Made by a program: the position numbers and the translations under genes. Positions 23,991 to 35,695 of a DNA stretch of 64,000 bases are shown here, in pieces. Origin of the DNA: Eumeta japonica (taxonomy: Eukaryota > Arthropoda > Insecta > Lepidoptera > Psychidae); contig BGZK01000221.1 in assembly GCA_005406025.1 (NCBI GenBank), forward strand, positions 248,001-312,000. The letters run 5' to 3'. Below the pieces are notes generated by a model. That model was not told where the DNA came from. It searched no databases and saw only the letters and a program-made list of their open reading frames with translations. The first letter of the stretch is position 1. Each line of letters opens with the position of its first letter.

Positions 23991-26282
23991 ATGCGGATTT
24001 CGATGACTAATCGAATGTAATACGCACAAAGACAAGAAAACTACATAATATTTCGAAGCAGTCCGCCGCGAATATTTGGAGGTTTGATGGCGAAAAAAAT
24101 TGTCAAAATATGCTATTTTACACTATTTGAAATGACGTCACAAGTACGAGAAATCATTTTTGTTTTATATTCATAACAAAAATACCATTGATCACGTTGG
24201 CATAATTGAGATAATATAAAACTAAGTCACAAAAGCACGTCAGTTGGATTAGTTAGATGACGTATGAGACAGCAATGAAATAGCCATTAGGTCTACAGGA
24301 ATGGGAGAAATTACAATTATGGTATATAAAGCTACTAGTTCTAAAAAAATATTATTAATAGTAGACGTCTATTGCCAGAAATTCGATCGTAATTCATTAT
24401 TTTTTTCTTAGGTGGAACGTTATTGAGGTTCTTTTGTCAAATCTCTATTACCTTTCCAAATTTTTTTTTTTGAATTTATTTCTATTATGTCAGTTCTCTG
24501 AGAAAATAAAGAACGACTTTTTCCAAACTTTTAAACTGGTCAATACCTAACTACTAAAAGAAAAAAAAATCGGTTGACAAACACAGGAGAAAAAATGTAC
24601 TGAACTGTTTTATCATTATCTATTTATATACAGATAATTAGTAGGTATTAAAATTTGCAATTGGAAATATATAAATTATTGGATCATCCTTCACGTAAAT
24701 TACAACAATTATAGGAATCATAAATATCGCAATACGTTGTCAAAACTAGTTATTGATGTAAAAACAATTAACTCATGTAGGCGATTAATGTTCCAAAAAA
24801 AAATATATGAATTAATTTTAAAATAAAATTAAACACGGGGAACTATTCTAACGGGTCGAAACAGCATTAGTCCTACTAAGAAGAAAGACGTGGATTCCGC
24901 GAAGTTAGAAGGTCGTTTAACTCGCGTAAAAAATCGCGTTGTCCCTCCATTCGCTGCACCCACATTGTTGGTGTGCAATTTGATTGCGGAGATATGTATT
25001 TAAATTTCTACTTCGTTCAACGTTAAATTAAATTGACATTCATTGGAAAAGCGATGAGGTTAAAACATGGCTTAAGACATTATTAACTAAAGTTGAGATA
25101 GTGGCTGCTGGACTCCTTATCGGGAAAAAGATAAAAATTTATAACACGATATGGGATAGGATGTATGAAATTGCGCAATAAGTATTTAAAAAAAAAGTCA
25201 TATTGAAGTAAATATGGTTTATAGTATGTATGTATATTTGACGTTGTTCTATTTTTTGGTTTTACAGAGTTTGGCCACCATAAATACAGAAAAGTACAAT
25301 AAAAATCTGTGTACATGTGTATATGTTTGTTCCTTTGTAATGCTCAAAAATTAAAAGAAGTTTTTTTTTACAATTAATTCAATAACTAACACTAGGATTA
25401 CGGTTAACGAAAAAAGCGAAGAACCAAATTTCAAATGCCCTGAGTTTAGTTACAAGTGATTCTCATATGTGAAAGAGAAAACCTACTCATTTTTAGGATT
25501 CCGTACCTCAAAAGGAAAAATGGAATACGGTAGAAGGTTATGATAGAAAAGAGATCGCCTGATATAATCAATGAAAAAATAATTCTATCACTATGAGAGC
25601 GAAACCGCAGGTAAAAGCTGGTAACATATAAAAAAGGAAAACGTGAGGTTATCCTCCGATAAAGCCTCTTCGAAGAAAAATCAAGCCTCCGACTGAGTTT
25701 ACATACTATTGGTTAATATACACGAGTTTAAACAGTAAAACTTTTTAGAGGTTACTCGTTTCCTTAGTTGCCGACTGTTGAGATCTATATTGAAATAAAA
25801 TTGACAGAATGTTGACTGTTTATTTAGCTCTATTTACAATCAAATTATTCAGTTCCATTTGATAATAGATCCTATTCAATTTTTTGATTATTATAGACAT
25901 CATCGAGAAGCAACAACTAAAATATTAAAATGACACCTCATTAGTTCGTTTACTTAGCACAACTGACAGTAAAAAGAAACTTCCATTTCTAACGGCCAGT
26001 TGTATGGATTTGTCAAGGTGTATCCACGTATTTACATATCTTAGAAACGGGTCTATTGATATCGATGTCAACTTTTACTTTGATAAAGCATTGCTTTTGA
26101 AGTTTATCTATATAAAAGTCTTCTCTGGAGAGAGGTTATATGAAAAAAATTAGAAACATTGTTTATAGTGTCATTTTTCAAAGCAATTGTATTTGTGCTA
26201 TACTATTGGTTCTCAATAACAAATGACTGTCTATAGATGGCATATATAATGCCATATATAGCATAGTAACACGTATGTGTTA

Positions 26283-26490
26283 TACTAGCTTTCGGTCCGT
26301 GCTTCGCACACGTAGACATAGAATATGTCCCGGTTTCGTTCGCGCTTTCAATTCTAGTTCCGGTATTGTCCTCGATCTGGATCCCGGTCACACTGTCGAT
26401 TCTAATCCCGATCCGACACTCGGTTTCGACCCCGGTCCAGTTCTCAATTTCGGTCTTGGCCTCGGCTCTCGATTTAACTCTGTACCACAT
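26283..26490 (+). repeat. Dispersed repeat head plus degenerate tandem units
   Basis: Opens actagctttcggtccgtgct, then tcgcacacg, then imperfect units such as gattctaatcccgatcc and cggtttcgaccccggtcc. Same family as the copies at 4200-4347 and 55840-55970. The Pro/Gly/Asp-rich frames across it are repeat artefacts. Confidence 0.55.
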
Positions 26491-27602
26491 TTTATATAAT
26501 GTAACTTACTCCCTTCAGGACAACTTTTTAATTATATCAGATTTAAATAAAATAAAGCCTATATTGTGCTCTAAGGTAATTCAGAGATGTACGCGCACAA
26601 ACAGATATACAAACAGACAATAAGATATAAAAAATATTTAAAAATCGATATTTTCTCTCATATAACTTTTCTTTTTATCTTCCTCTCTCAATTTCTCATA
26701 CGTACCTTCTATGTGCAGACACAACCGGTTCTACTGTTTTATTATGTGTATGGATTATATATATGTATATTTATTGTTGGACAGGAATATAAGCAATTTC
26801 TCTCGTAGCAAGTTATCATTTTTCCACGGCAAACTTCAAAAACAACGAGCAAAGCTGGGTTGCCTAAGTACTTTCAAATATGACATGATGTATTATTCAC
26901 GTAAGGTAGTCTAGATATATATTGTATTATATAATTATACTAGCTGTCCCGCCCACTTCGCTGGGTAATTTTTATTTATAAATAAAATGGCGAAGGATTT
27001 ACGGAATTCGAAAAATGAGTAGCCTAGAACCATCTACAAATTATTCCACATCAAATGGTCCCAGTCCCATGTCTATACGTTTAGTAGTTTTTACGTGATT
27101 GGCGAACAAAGACAATCTATTTTCATTATACATGTATAGATGAATTCTATAATACCTCTATGTCTATACTCTGTTGCAATTGCAATATACCTAATATATT
27201 TTAGTACACAGGTCATCATAAAGCTTATGAGTAAAATGTTGCTACATATATCAAAATTTTACTTTGATAAACATGCAAGCAATATGCAGTAAAAAAACTT
27301 GACGACTGGATTTTGTGGTTCAGTGAACTTATATTTTTCAACGATCAAGTTGTTTTATATTGCATTAAATAACTGTATATTTTTAGTGTTCCGTAAGAAA
27401 ATTTGAAAAACAGAACAATAACTAATTAGGGAACTACTTTTGTGTATGTCTGTCTATCTATTAATCTCGCATAGCCATAAAAAACGAAAAACTTCTAATT
27501 AATCTGGCACAACCTTTTTTATACAAAAAAATAAAAAGCTTTTATGGTTTTTTTTTTGAGACGTTGGCAGGGAAATTGATTATATTAATGATGAAGTTTC
27601 GG

Positions 27603-27685
27603 TAAAATCATAGCTTTTCGACTGAAAAGCTAAGATTTTACATTTTATGCCTTTTATGCCTTCAGGAAGTCCTGAAGGCATAAAA
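27603..27685. repeat. Two adjacent hairpins
   Basis: Hairpin 1: 27603-27619 and 27624-27640 pair at 16 of 17 positions around gact. Hairpin 2: ttttatgccttcagga (27652-27667) and its exact complement (27670-27685) form a 16-bp palindrome with a 2-nt centre. They are 11 nt apart. Confidence 0.75.
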
Positions 27686-28193
27686 TGCAGTTATTTGCGA
27701 ATGTATTTTAATATGCGTTGGTACAATATTGGCGTTCAAAATCAAAGTCAAGATGGTGATCATCATTAAAGTCGAGGATTACAATTGAGATTCATATTTA
27801 AAATGGGTTCGGAAATAAATACTGCGTCCTTAAGTAGGGAGAGTTGTAGGTAATATTAACATCAGACAATTTTTTAATTTGCTGACGGTACCTGAACATG
27901 TCCATAATTAATAGAATATTTATTATTAAAAAAAAAAAAAAAAAATTTGCTTCGCTCACACCAAAACGCGGACTAACACCAGTTGTATTAAATTCAGTGT
28001 GACGTTCATTGAAGCGTTCGTTTTTGGTTTTAACATGAATTTTATTCGATTTAAAACTTGCACAGTTAGATCGCCACATTTAGGATCGCCAAACTCCGGT
28101 GCTCCAATGTAATGTATAACAAAACAATCGTATTTTATGGAATAAATAAAATAAAACATTTATCGCATGCAGCCGTGTTCTTTTAACGTTATT

Positions 28194-28280
28194 AATAACT
28201 CTTGTCATAAAATGTGTAATTTATGACAAGAGTTATTCTTGTTATACAATACGCCAGTCCATTTTTTAAATGTACTGGCG
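28194..28280. repeat. Two further adjacent hairpins
   Basis: aataactcttgtcataaa (28194-28211) pairs perfectly with 28220-28237. Then cgccagt (28252-28258) pairs with actggcg (28274-28280), with further pairing of the attt/aaat inside. Confidence 0.7.
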
Positions 28281-29024
28281 GTTAATTTGGTGGTTGTAAC
28301 TATCTCTAGACTTCTATAATAGTAGTGTGTAACATTATAGTAGAACATTATCTTTACTTTAAGAGAAAATTTATATATATATATTTATATATATATGGAA
28401 ACAATCCTAACAATTTCAATGTAAATTGGTATTTTGATGAAGTTTTATTTTTCAAGTTTATTTGTATATGTGACTTCTCTAGACAAATGAAATAAAAAAT
28501 TTCAACGTTCCTTTATAGTGCCATCTCGTAAGGTTTTATTGAGGTAATTACGTTATTGATATGCGCTTATGCTTGATTCTCAACAACAAATAGCATAAAC
28601 TGATATAATTAACATTAACAACAGTTGGTGCAACACAAATTAAATATGTATTTAAATATTTTAGACATGTATATGAGCAAGTTTTCCCGTGAAAAGTTAA
28701 GATTTTCCCACACAAAACGGCGAGCAAAGCTCCGTTGCCGGGGTATTATAATATGTGTTTATACGAGCGGGAAAAACTACAATTTTTGATAACGTTTTAT
28801 ATTCATGCACTCTATACGTTCCTACAATGCAACGTCAATACTCCTCTGTAAAATTTATATTTCCTAGTAAAATAATCTAGACAACGTATTTTTTTTTATA
28901 TTACAATCCAAGTATTTATTACAAATTTCTGCAGATACTAAAACAACATGGCAACATCCAGTTCTCGCGGGAAAGTGCCGTTAAAAGCCAGCCTCGTTCT
29001 TGACTAGACCAGCCTTCTGCTATT

Positions 29025-29074
29025 TATAGATCGGTATCACGGAGGTACTTATACCTCCGTGATACCGATCTATA
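29025..29074. repeat. Perfect 23-bp-arm hairpin
   Basis: Arms 29025-29047 and 29052-29074 are exact reverse complements (core atcggtatcacggaggta) around a 4-nt loop. The absence of any mismatch suggests a recent origin or a maintained structure. Confidence 0.85.
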
Positions 29075-29974
29075 TACCGTTGCCCTTAGGTAACGGCATC
29101 TTTTCGAGTTTGTAATTTATATTGTTACAACTACTATTGAACAATTTAATGTTAAATAGAACTATAATAACGGATAGAAAAATATTGCAACAGCTAAAAT
29201 ATCGATTGTCGCCATTATTAGTTACGTCTATAATTAAAAAGGTTCACGACTAATTCATTATTGGACATCCGTCATTGGATTCTTTCGTAATTGACTGGTT
29301 CAAATGGCGTTTTAAAATTAATAATGTGAAAATTTGTGTTGTATGGAGAGAAAAATAAAAATCCTCTGAAATCTCTTTTAATAGAGTTGTTACGATCACT
29401 AGTTACTTATTTAATTTATGATTTTTAATCTTAGAAGAAAAAAAAGTTCGTATTAATTTAAAAAAATTATCATGTAATTACATTTTACGATATTTTATGT
29501 ATACGATGTTAATAGTGAGTAATTAATTACATTTAGTATATATTAGTTACGTATTATAGCACTTATCATTTTTTGTTACGAATATTCAAATAAGAAATGT
29601 TATAAGCAAGAGCACACTTTACATATTTAAGCCCCCAATCCAGGCAAATTAGAAAAATTAATTAATATTACATCTGCTCGGAAAGTACCTTCATAATTTT
29701 TCAAAAATGGGGCAAAGCAGACGTTATTATTGCCATACGGGTGGAAAAAATGCCGAACTGAACGGACGTAAAAGTTATATGAAAATCCATTTCTTACGAG
29801 CTATTTAAAGAAAAAGCTACAAATATGTAATTTATATATGTATTGGTTCAATAATTTTAAAAAAATGTGATTATTTAATTTCGGCGCGAGTTTCTTTGTT
29901 AAGTATTGTTTAAAGTCAATTTATATACAAATATATATACAAACACACACAATAATTATATATGTATGTGTATG

Positions 29975-30027
<53 letters not shown>
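29975..30027. repeat. (TA)n microsatellite
   Basis: An alternating TA tract with one TG interruption. It generates a Tyr-Ile frame on the plus strand. Confidence 0.95.
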
Positions 30028-30028
<1 letters not shown>

Positions 30029-30225
30029 CATTTAAATTTATTTTTACATGTGCCTAATGTAGGTAATGATGGTACCGAAGTTTTTATGAAGTTGCCAGCA
30101 TTAAAAGAGATTAATGCCGTTATTGAATTGTTGTTGTCCTATCCAAAAATAAAGGAAATATAATTTTAGAAACTAAAACTTAAGAAAACAACTTTTGTGT
30201 ATATATGAATGTTATTTTAAAATGT

Positions 30226-31270
30226 TTACAATAAATTCATAGGAGCAAGTAATTCAGAGGTGGGATATGTGCCGTTCTCAGTTTCAGGCGATGTTATCCT
30301 GAAGCCAGTAAGGCCATCGCGACTGCGACGAGTCCTTGCCTCAAGAATTTCTGCCATGGGAAGCTGAAAAAAATACGACGTCCTTATATAATATATTTAA
30401 TTTAAAAAAACCACAAATATGTAAGCATCTTGTGGTCCGTGCAATCGATCTTTAAAAAACACTTTTATTAAATGCATAAATATAAATGTAAATATAAGCA
30501 ATTTGTCTTTTATTTTTGTTGGTGGGTGTACTTGGTATAAAGCACTTTATAGCATTCGCAAGCAGTTCGATTTCAAATTGGCGTGATTACTGTGTGAAAC
30601 GCTCGTCTATCACTCGCGTCTCAAATTCTCGAGATGAACCGTCAATACGTCTGTCCGTCCGTGTGTTCACCGACCGGGAATCGAATTGGCGTGGATTTAT
30701 TTTTGAAACGAACGATACATCACGACCGACGCTGAGCGCGGTATCTCGTAATTTTTGTTATCGTGAATCTTTTTGTTCTGTTTCAGCCAAATAAAGCATA
30801 CCACCTACGCATGCAGTCAGCGGGTAACAAGACAAACATCGATACGATCAATGCTAAGATCGGCTTGACAAAGAATTATTATGACCATAGAAGAGAATAT
30901 GTAGTTGGGTTTGTTATGACCGAGTTATGTCGTGTCACTTGTATGAGTTATGTCACTTCTTTGTGACATCTCGCATATGAAAAACAACTTTGATACAAAT
31001 CACGTATGCCACAGAAACTCAGTAAGACTAGGATAGGAAAGAAACTTATAAAAAGTGTTTTCTCATTATTATTTTAAAGATTTTTCTAAAATGATTTACA
31101 AGTAAATCTTTGAAAATCTCAGGCTTGATTTTCAAATATTTACTTATTGTTGGGTTTTATTGTTGAATTACTTAAATCTATCAACTTTTACTATACATTC
31201 CTACCCATATCTTTGTTTGGATTTATTAAACTATGTCCGTGAACGGAGAAAATATATACTTACCTGCTTC
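30226..31270 (-). CDS. Candidate small spliced gene, 43-codon ORF (weak)
   Basis: On the minus strand, donor GAAGCAG|GTAAGT ends a possible leader exon at 31264. After a 900-bp intron, an acceptor with a long pyrimidine tract (tatttttttcag) opens an exon at 30363. Six nt in, ccATGG, a favourable start context, begins MAEILEARTRRSRDGLTGFR, continuing to TAA at 30228-30226. The leader exon adds no in-frame ATG. I do not recognise the peptide. The opposite strand is also open across the exon, so coding capacity is not proven. It could instead be the 3' end of a transcript, a non-coding RNA or part of a repeat. Confidence 0.25.
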
Positions 31271-32117
31271 ACAAGAAGAAAGCTTAAGAATATTTTGATC
31301 TTATCTGCGACTTAAACTTCTATTCATTTACACAGTAGCAGTTAATGTGATTATTATTTAGTAATTACAATAGATTTGTAAGAAATTTTAAAAACGAACC
31401 ATGTAACGATTGTGTATAACCATTTCTGTTTTATAATATTGTACAGTGCAAGTCTACTTGATTTTTACATATTTTTATATCAATTGTACGAAACACGGTA
31501 TATAGTTGCTATAGAGTTAATTTAGCGTTTAATCAAAGAGGCATTACGGCGACTTATGGAACTTAAGAGTCACACGTGTTCGTAACAATCTTTTGTGCCG
31601 TTTAATTTAGTATCGGCCTATAATTTTCAGCTTTTTAAAGAATCCGTCTTCTTTGTATCACAGTATCATTATCACAAAATATTAAGAAATACCCCCACAA
31701 CGACATCAATTTTTCTTCGCAATTTTAAAAATATTTTTACCAGATATGATAAAGAGTTTGAAGATATGTAAACAGACGAAAATTGTGTTCATATATTTCT
31801 TTATGGTCCTTCATGAGAAATAACAGCTGTGTGGCTAAATTGGTTAAAATACGGCTAGATGTGACATATTCCCCAGAGTAGCAATTTTTTTTTTTGGGTA
31901 AGCAATAAATGATTCATAAAATATGGGAAAAATATATAATTGATTGAAGTACAGATCAATGTTTATGCAGGTATCCAATGAATTAACGCGAATCCAATGA
32001 ATTAATGAGGTCGCGTTTATGATGAAGAACGCCTAACGCGACATTGGCAGAACCGGTTAAATCAAATGTTTAATGTAATACAAATCGTATTGCAGATACC
32101 GTCAAATTACATTAATG

Positions 32118-32370
32118 TAAAGAGTGGTTTAGCGGTTAAGAGCGTTGCTTTCGAATCAGACAGTATTGGATTCGACACTGATCACGGGCGAATTGACGAA
32201 AGAGCTTTTGACTTAAGTCCGAATAAAACATTCGCTCCGTGCCTCGGTGAGCACATTGCGTAGCCGATATTGGTTGTCGTCACCATGTTGATATCGATTA
32301 TTAGTAGTTTCGGATCCGCACTGGGCCGATGTGGTGGGTTTAAAGTCCAAGCACCTCTATTTAAAATAAT
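32118..32370 (+). mobile_element. tRNA-headed SINE
   Basis: The head has tagcggttaagagcg (A-box-like) and ggattcgacac (degenerate B box). The body contains ttgacttaagtccgaataaa and the tail cgcactgggccgatgtggtg. Head and tail match the split copy at 21295-21720 in the opposite orientation. No internal coding. Frames here are incidental. Confidence 0.65.
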
Positions 32371-32674
32371 ACTATTACGCAAGTGTTATCCAATTCGACA
32401 GATTGGCCGTACCGTGTGTCAAATCTGACATATTGTAATCAGCGTTTTTATCTCTTGGGTCCACTCGTCGTAGTTATTATTGGGAATATACATGTTTTTG
32501 AAGTGAAATTTCTTTAGGCGCATGAGGGTAAAATTTTTACGGATGAAACGCAATAATGATAATATTAGCGTCACGAATTGTTCGGGAGGCAGCGGCTTTT
32601 TTGATTAGTGTTTTTATACCGGTCGTTACTTCACAATACTAGTAAAGAAGCTGTCCCTAATAACGAAAGTGAAA

Positions 32675-33080
32675 GTCAGCTGACGCACCTGCGGGGGCGC
32701 TTACTATGAACACCCCATAGAACACGTCAAAAAAAAAATCCAAAAAATATTTTATGCCATATGAAATTTTTTTCATATGTCATTGACATTGATTACAATT
32801 TTAAAAAAATAGTCAGCTGCACAGCAGAGGGGGGATCATGCGTCAGCTGAGCGTGCGAACTTGCAAAAAAAATTAGGAAATAAAATTATTTTATGCCGAT
32901 TGAAATTTTTACATGATTCTAGACATATACAGAAATGTGATATTGATAATCAGCTGCATATATAGTGGGGGAAAACCCGTCAGCTAGAGCAAAAATGGAT
33001 GACTGCGCGCATATATCTCTACGACGCGCGAAATATTCAATGCTCCGACTGACGCCTTTTCCCCAACGGGCAATCAGCTG
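32675..33080. repeat. Degenerate 150-170-bp repeat with CAGCTG motifs
   Basis: The palindrome CAGCTG occurs at 32677, 32814, 32844, 32951 and 33075, first within gtcagctgac. Between them, a shared order of ttttatgcc, gaaattttt and a second CAGCTG followed by a G run suggests two to three diverged tandem units. It lies 3' of the PIN/FEN-like gene. CAGCTG is an E-box core, but no regulatory role is shown. Confidence 0.45.
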
Positions 33081-33357
33081 ACGAATATTTTCTTCTTTTT
33101 ATATATTAACACTATAATATTTATAAATTTCTTATGGTCTTTCAACAGTTTACCCATGATTCATGGAAGTGAAGCGGTAACATCATTAGCATGATTCATA
33201 TTAGTTTGTAATATTATTATAATATTACTATATATTATATTACTATTTATTATATTACTATATTATATACGGATTTATTGAAAAGTAATTTAATTCAATT
33301 GTTTTTATTACAATCAACATAAAAATCTTAATATACATAGAACAAATATTTTTTTTA

Positions 33358-33443
33358 TTAATCATCTTCATTTGCATCACTGTCGTCATCACAGTTATCG
33401 ATGCTTATGTCGCACACTCCATCGTTTTCGGTTTCGTTGTCCT
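33358..33443 (-). CDS. Terminal acidic exon of the PIN/FEN-like gene
   Basis: An 86-nt exon after acceptor atttttacag. Its two leading bases complete a Glu codon with the preceding exon. It encodes DNETENDGVCDISIDNCDDD and ends SDANEDD, stop TAA 33360-33358. The AATAAA on the minus strand (33359-33354) overlaps the stop, so the 3' UTR is very short. Confidence 0.7.
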
Positions 33444-35695
33444 CTGTAAAAATATCAATCAATTAATTAACAAACCATGTAGGTAAATATTATTTGTCAG
33501 AAATCAAGAGAAGATAATCTTTTCATACCATGTGGGTTCATGTCGAGATTAGTGATGCTAGTGATGGATGGCGGCAATTGATCACCCATAAACCATTTAA
33601 AACAATATTTTTCACCAGATTCTTCCCATCCATACTCAGTTGGCAACAGGTCAGTTGGCATGGAACGGTGAGCATGGCTCCAAAGGTGGGCGATATATGC
33701 CGTCCGAAGAAAATGCTGTTGCAGTTCAGCTTTACAGGGCGGGAACAACGAACCATCGATTCTTTTTGTTCAAGTTCAATGGATTGCAGTTATCATTATT
33801 GCCATATGATTTGGTGAATGTCATCACACGAGCAACATTAATATCATTTACTCCTGTAAACGCATATAATCTGCATACATATTCTTCCAGTGTTGCAAAC
33901 AATTCATCCACATTAGAATTTGGTATATTGGAAATGTCACACAATGCTTGGATGTAAGTTGGAGATTTCAGGAGAATTTGAAACGGTTTTTTCTTGCCTT
34001 TTCGGTAAAAAGCGGAATTGAGGTCACAGCCCGTAATGGCATGAAATGCTGGCAATGCTGAACACAAATCTAGACCCAACGTTTGAGACAATTTCGTGAC
34101 ATTTATAAACTTCTGATTGTTTCCGGCCCCAACGTGCATCGATATTTGCAAATCGGTCTGTATAAAATTCATATTTGCCAACATAATTATCATAATGTCT
34201 GTATCTGAACAGCGAATAGTAACGTGAGCATCAGAAGTCAAGTGACAAACGTGAAAAACAATTTTTGTGTCAGCTTCTTCGTGACCTGGACATGCCAACG
34301 ATGACTCTGATGTTCTTTGCACTTTGCCTTGACATACTTTATATTGATGGCATTGTAGGTAGTTGACCAATATTGTTTTACTACCGATGAATGGTGCCAT
34401 ATAATCATTCGCCCAGTCATCAATAATTAAGTCAACGAGTGTTTCTTTGAAGTAGATATTTTTCAATGCATCCGCGAAATTTGATGGCCGTATTTGATCA
34501 GGTCCATTTATTTGGAAACGCTGTCCTTTGACTCTTCTTCTTAAGGAGTGTTCATTGTCTTTAATTGATGGAAATATATATCTATCAAAGGCAATTATTA
34601 CAGTGTCAGCACTATTCGCAGTGAATACTTGCATCAATTTTTTTGATATGTTTCCAAAGGACGATGGTACGTCTCTGATTGAATGCATGATGAAAAATCC
34701 GTCATAAACAATTACGTCGCATCGTTCTGGTGGGTTGCTGTCGATCTCCTTTTCAAGAATTTTTAACAGTACGGATTTGTCTGTTTTGCAAATTGTCCCA
34801 TCTATGTGGCATAAAGCTAGAGGAACTGGTGTTAAAGGGTAGGCTAAAACTTTATCTATATTCAAAGTTTGTTCCAAAGACAGCGAGAATAATTGACCAA
34901 ATAAGTCACGTTGCATTCGAATTGCTAGTGATTTTCCAGCAACATATATTTTTTGTTTTGGTGCAGCAGTAGCAAAATTAAGAATTTTATTTCGTTTGAT
35001 GACTTTTTCGAATCTTTCTTTATCTGCGGAACATTCAGTTATAAATGTTTCTCGTTGTTTATTACCAAGTGTTTCTACATTCAACAAAAATTTTCTATGT
35101 CTATTGTAACCGCTTGCCCTGTTGAGATGTTACATAATAAATCTTTATCTACATCTTTTGAAAAGGGATTCATGTTTTGCTTAATATGTGAAATACAGTG
35201 ATCCAGCTGCAACGAATGTTTTTTTATTCTGCTTTGCTCGAGATCAGCTGTAATATCTTGATCAGGTCGCAAGTCAGTTTCCTCCATGATGTGCGCAATA
35301 ATTTTTGAACGAATGCTATGGCTTTTACACCAGCGCTGACGAGCCTTTATAGAATTTGTTGTATGACTGATTCCAGTTAATTTGTTCGCAGCATCTGCAT
35401 TGATTGTTTCGACTGACCATGGACGAGAAAACGGTGCAGTGGCGCTGGTTTCCGTGCACGGTGGAACTCTTCGACGAAGAACGGCACAGATTTGAGACTT
35501 GGCGTACGGGCGCTGCTTATCATTGCTCGACTGACCATGGACAAGAAAATGGTGCAGTGGCGCTGGTTTCCGTGCACGGTGGAACTCTTCGACGAAGAAC
35601 GGCACAGACTTGAGACTTGGTGTACGGGTGCTGTTTATCATCACTCGATTGACCGTGGACGAGAAAACGGTGCAGCGGCGCTGGTTTCCGCACAC
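33358..35695 (-). pseudogene. PIN/FEN-nuclease-like arthropod gene, two frameshifts
   Basis: Belongs to an uncharacterised family common in arthropods and often repeat-associated. The main frame (33732-35087) carries an HEEADTK motif, SDTDIMIIML and AFHAITGCDLNSAFYRKGK; I read these as the spaced acidic residues of a FEN/PIN nuclease core (inference). An upstream frame holds the N-terminal helical part (NKLTGISHTTNSIKARQRW). A downstream frame gives IDGSLFPPCKAELQQH and GDQLPPSI. Frame changes fall near 35088 (T5 run) and 33775 (A5 run). A final 85-bp intron (donor G|GTATGA after 33529, acceptor tttacag before 33443) keeps phase 1 and adds an acidic tail ending in EDD. AATAAA overlaps the stop. 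Intact splice signals with only two homopolymer frameshifts mean either recent decay or assembly indels. The N-terminus is missing or replaced by a 118-bp repeat array. Confidence 0.7.

Larger units (their letters stand above)
26939..28750 (+). repeat. Region bounded by 'actagctgtcccgcccacttcg' head
   Basis: actagctgtcccgcccactt at 26940 starts a second head of the dispersed family. A possible tail, cggcgagcaaagctccgttg then ccggggtatta, lies at about 28718-28750. The text between is mixed and includes the hairpin cluster, so this may be more than one insertion. The boundaries are tentative. Confidence 0.3.
23991..30225. other. Gene-free interval with repeats and hairpins
   Basis: No convincing exon was found upstream of the lysozyme promoter. 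The stretch holds dispersed-repeat fragments (near 25495, 26283, 26939), a cluster of hairpins at 27603-28280, a perfect 23-bp-arm hairpin at 29025-29074 and a TA microsatellite at 29975-30027. Short frames here lack motifs. Confidence 0.6.
31321..33300. other. Gene-free interval
   Basis: Between the weak small-gene candidate and the 3' end of the PIN/FEN-like gene. Apart from the SINE (32118-32370) and the CAGCTG-rich repeat (32675-33080) I see no feature. Confidence 0.6.
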
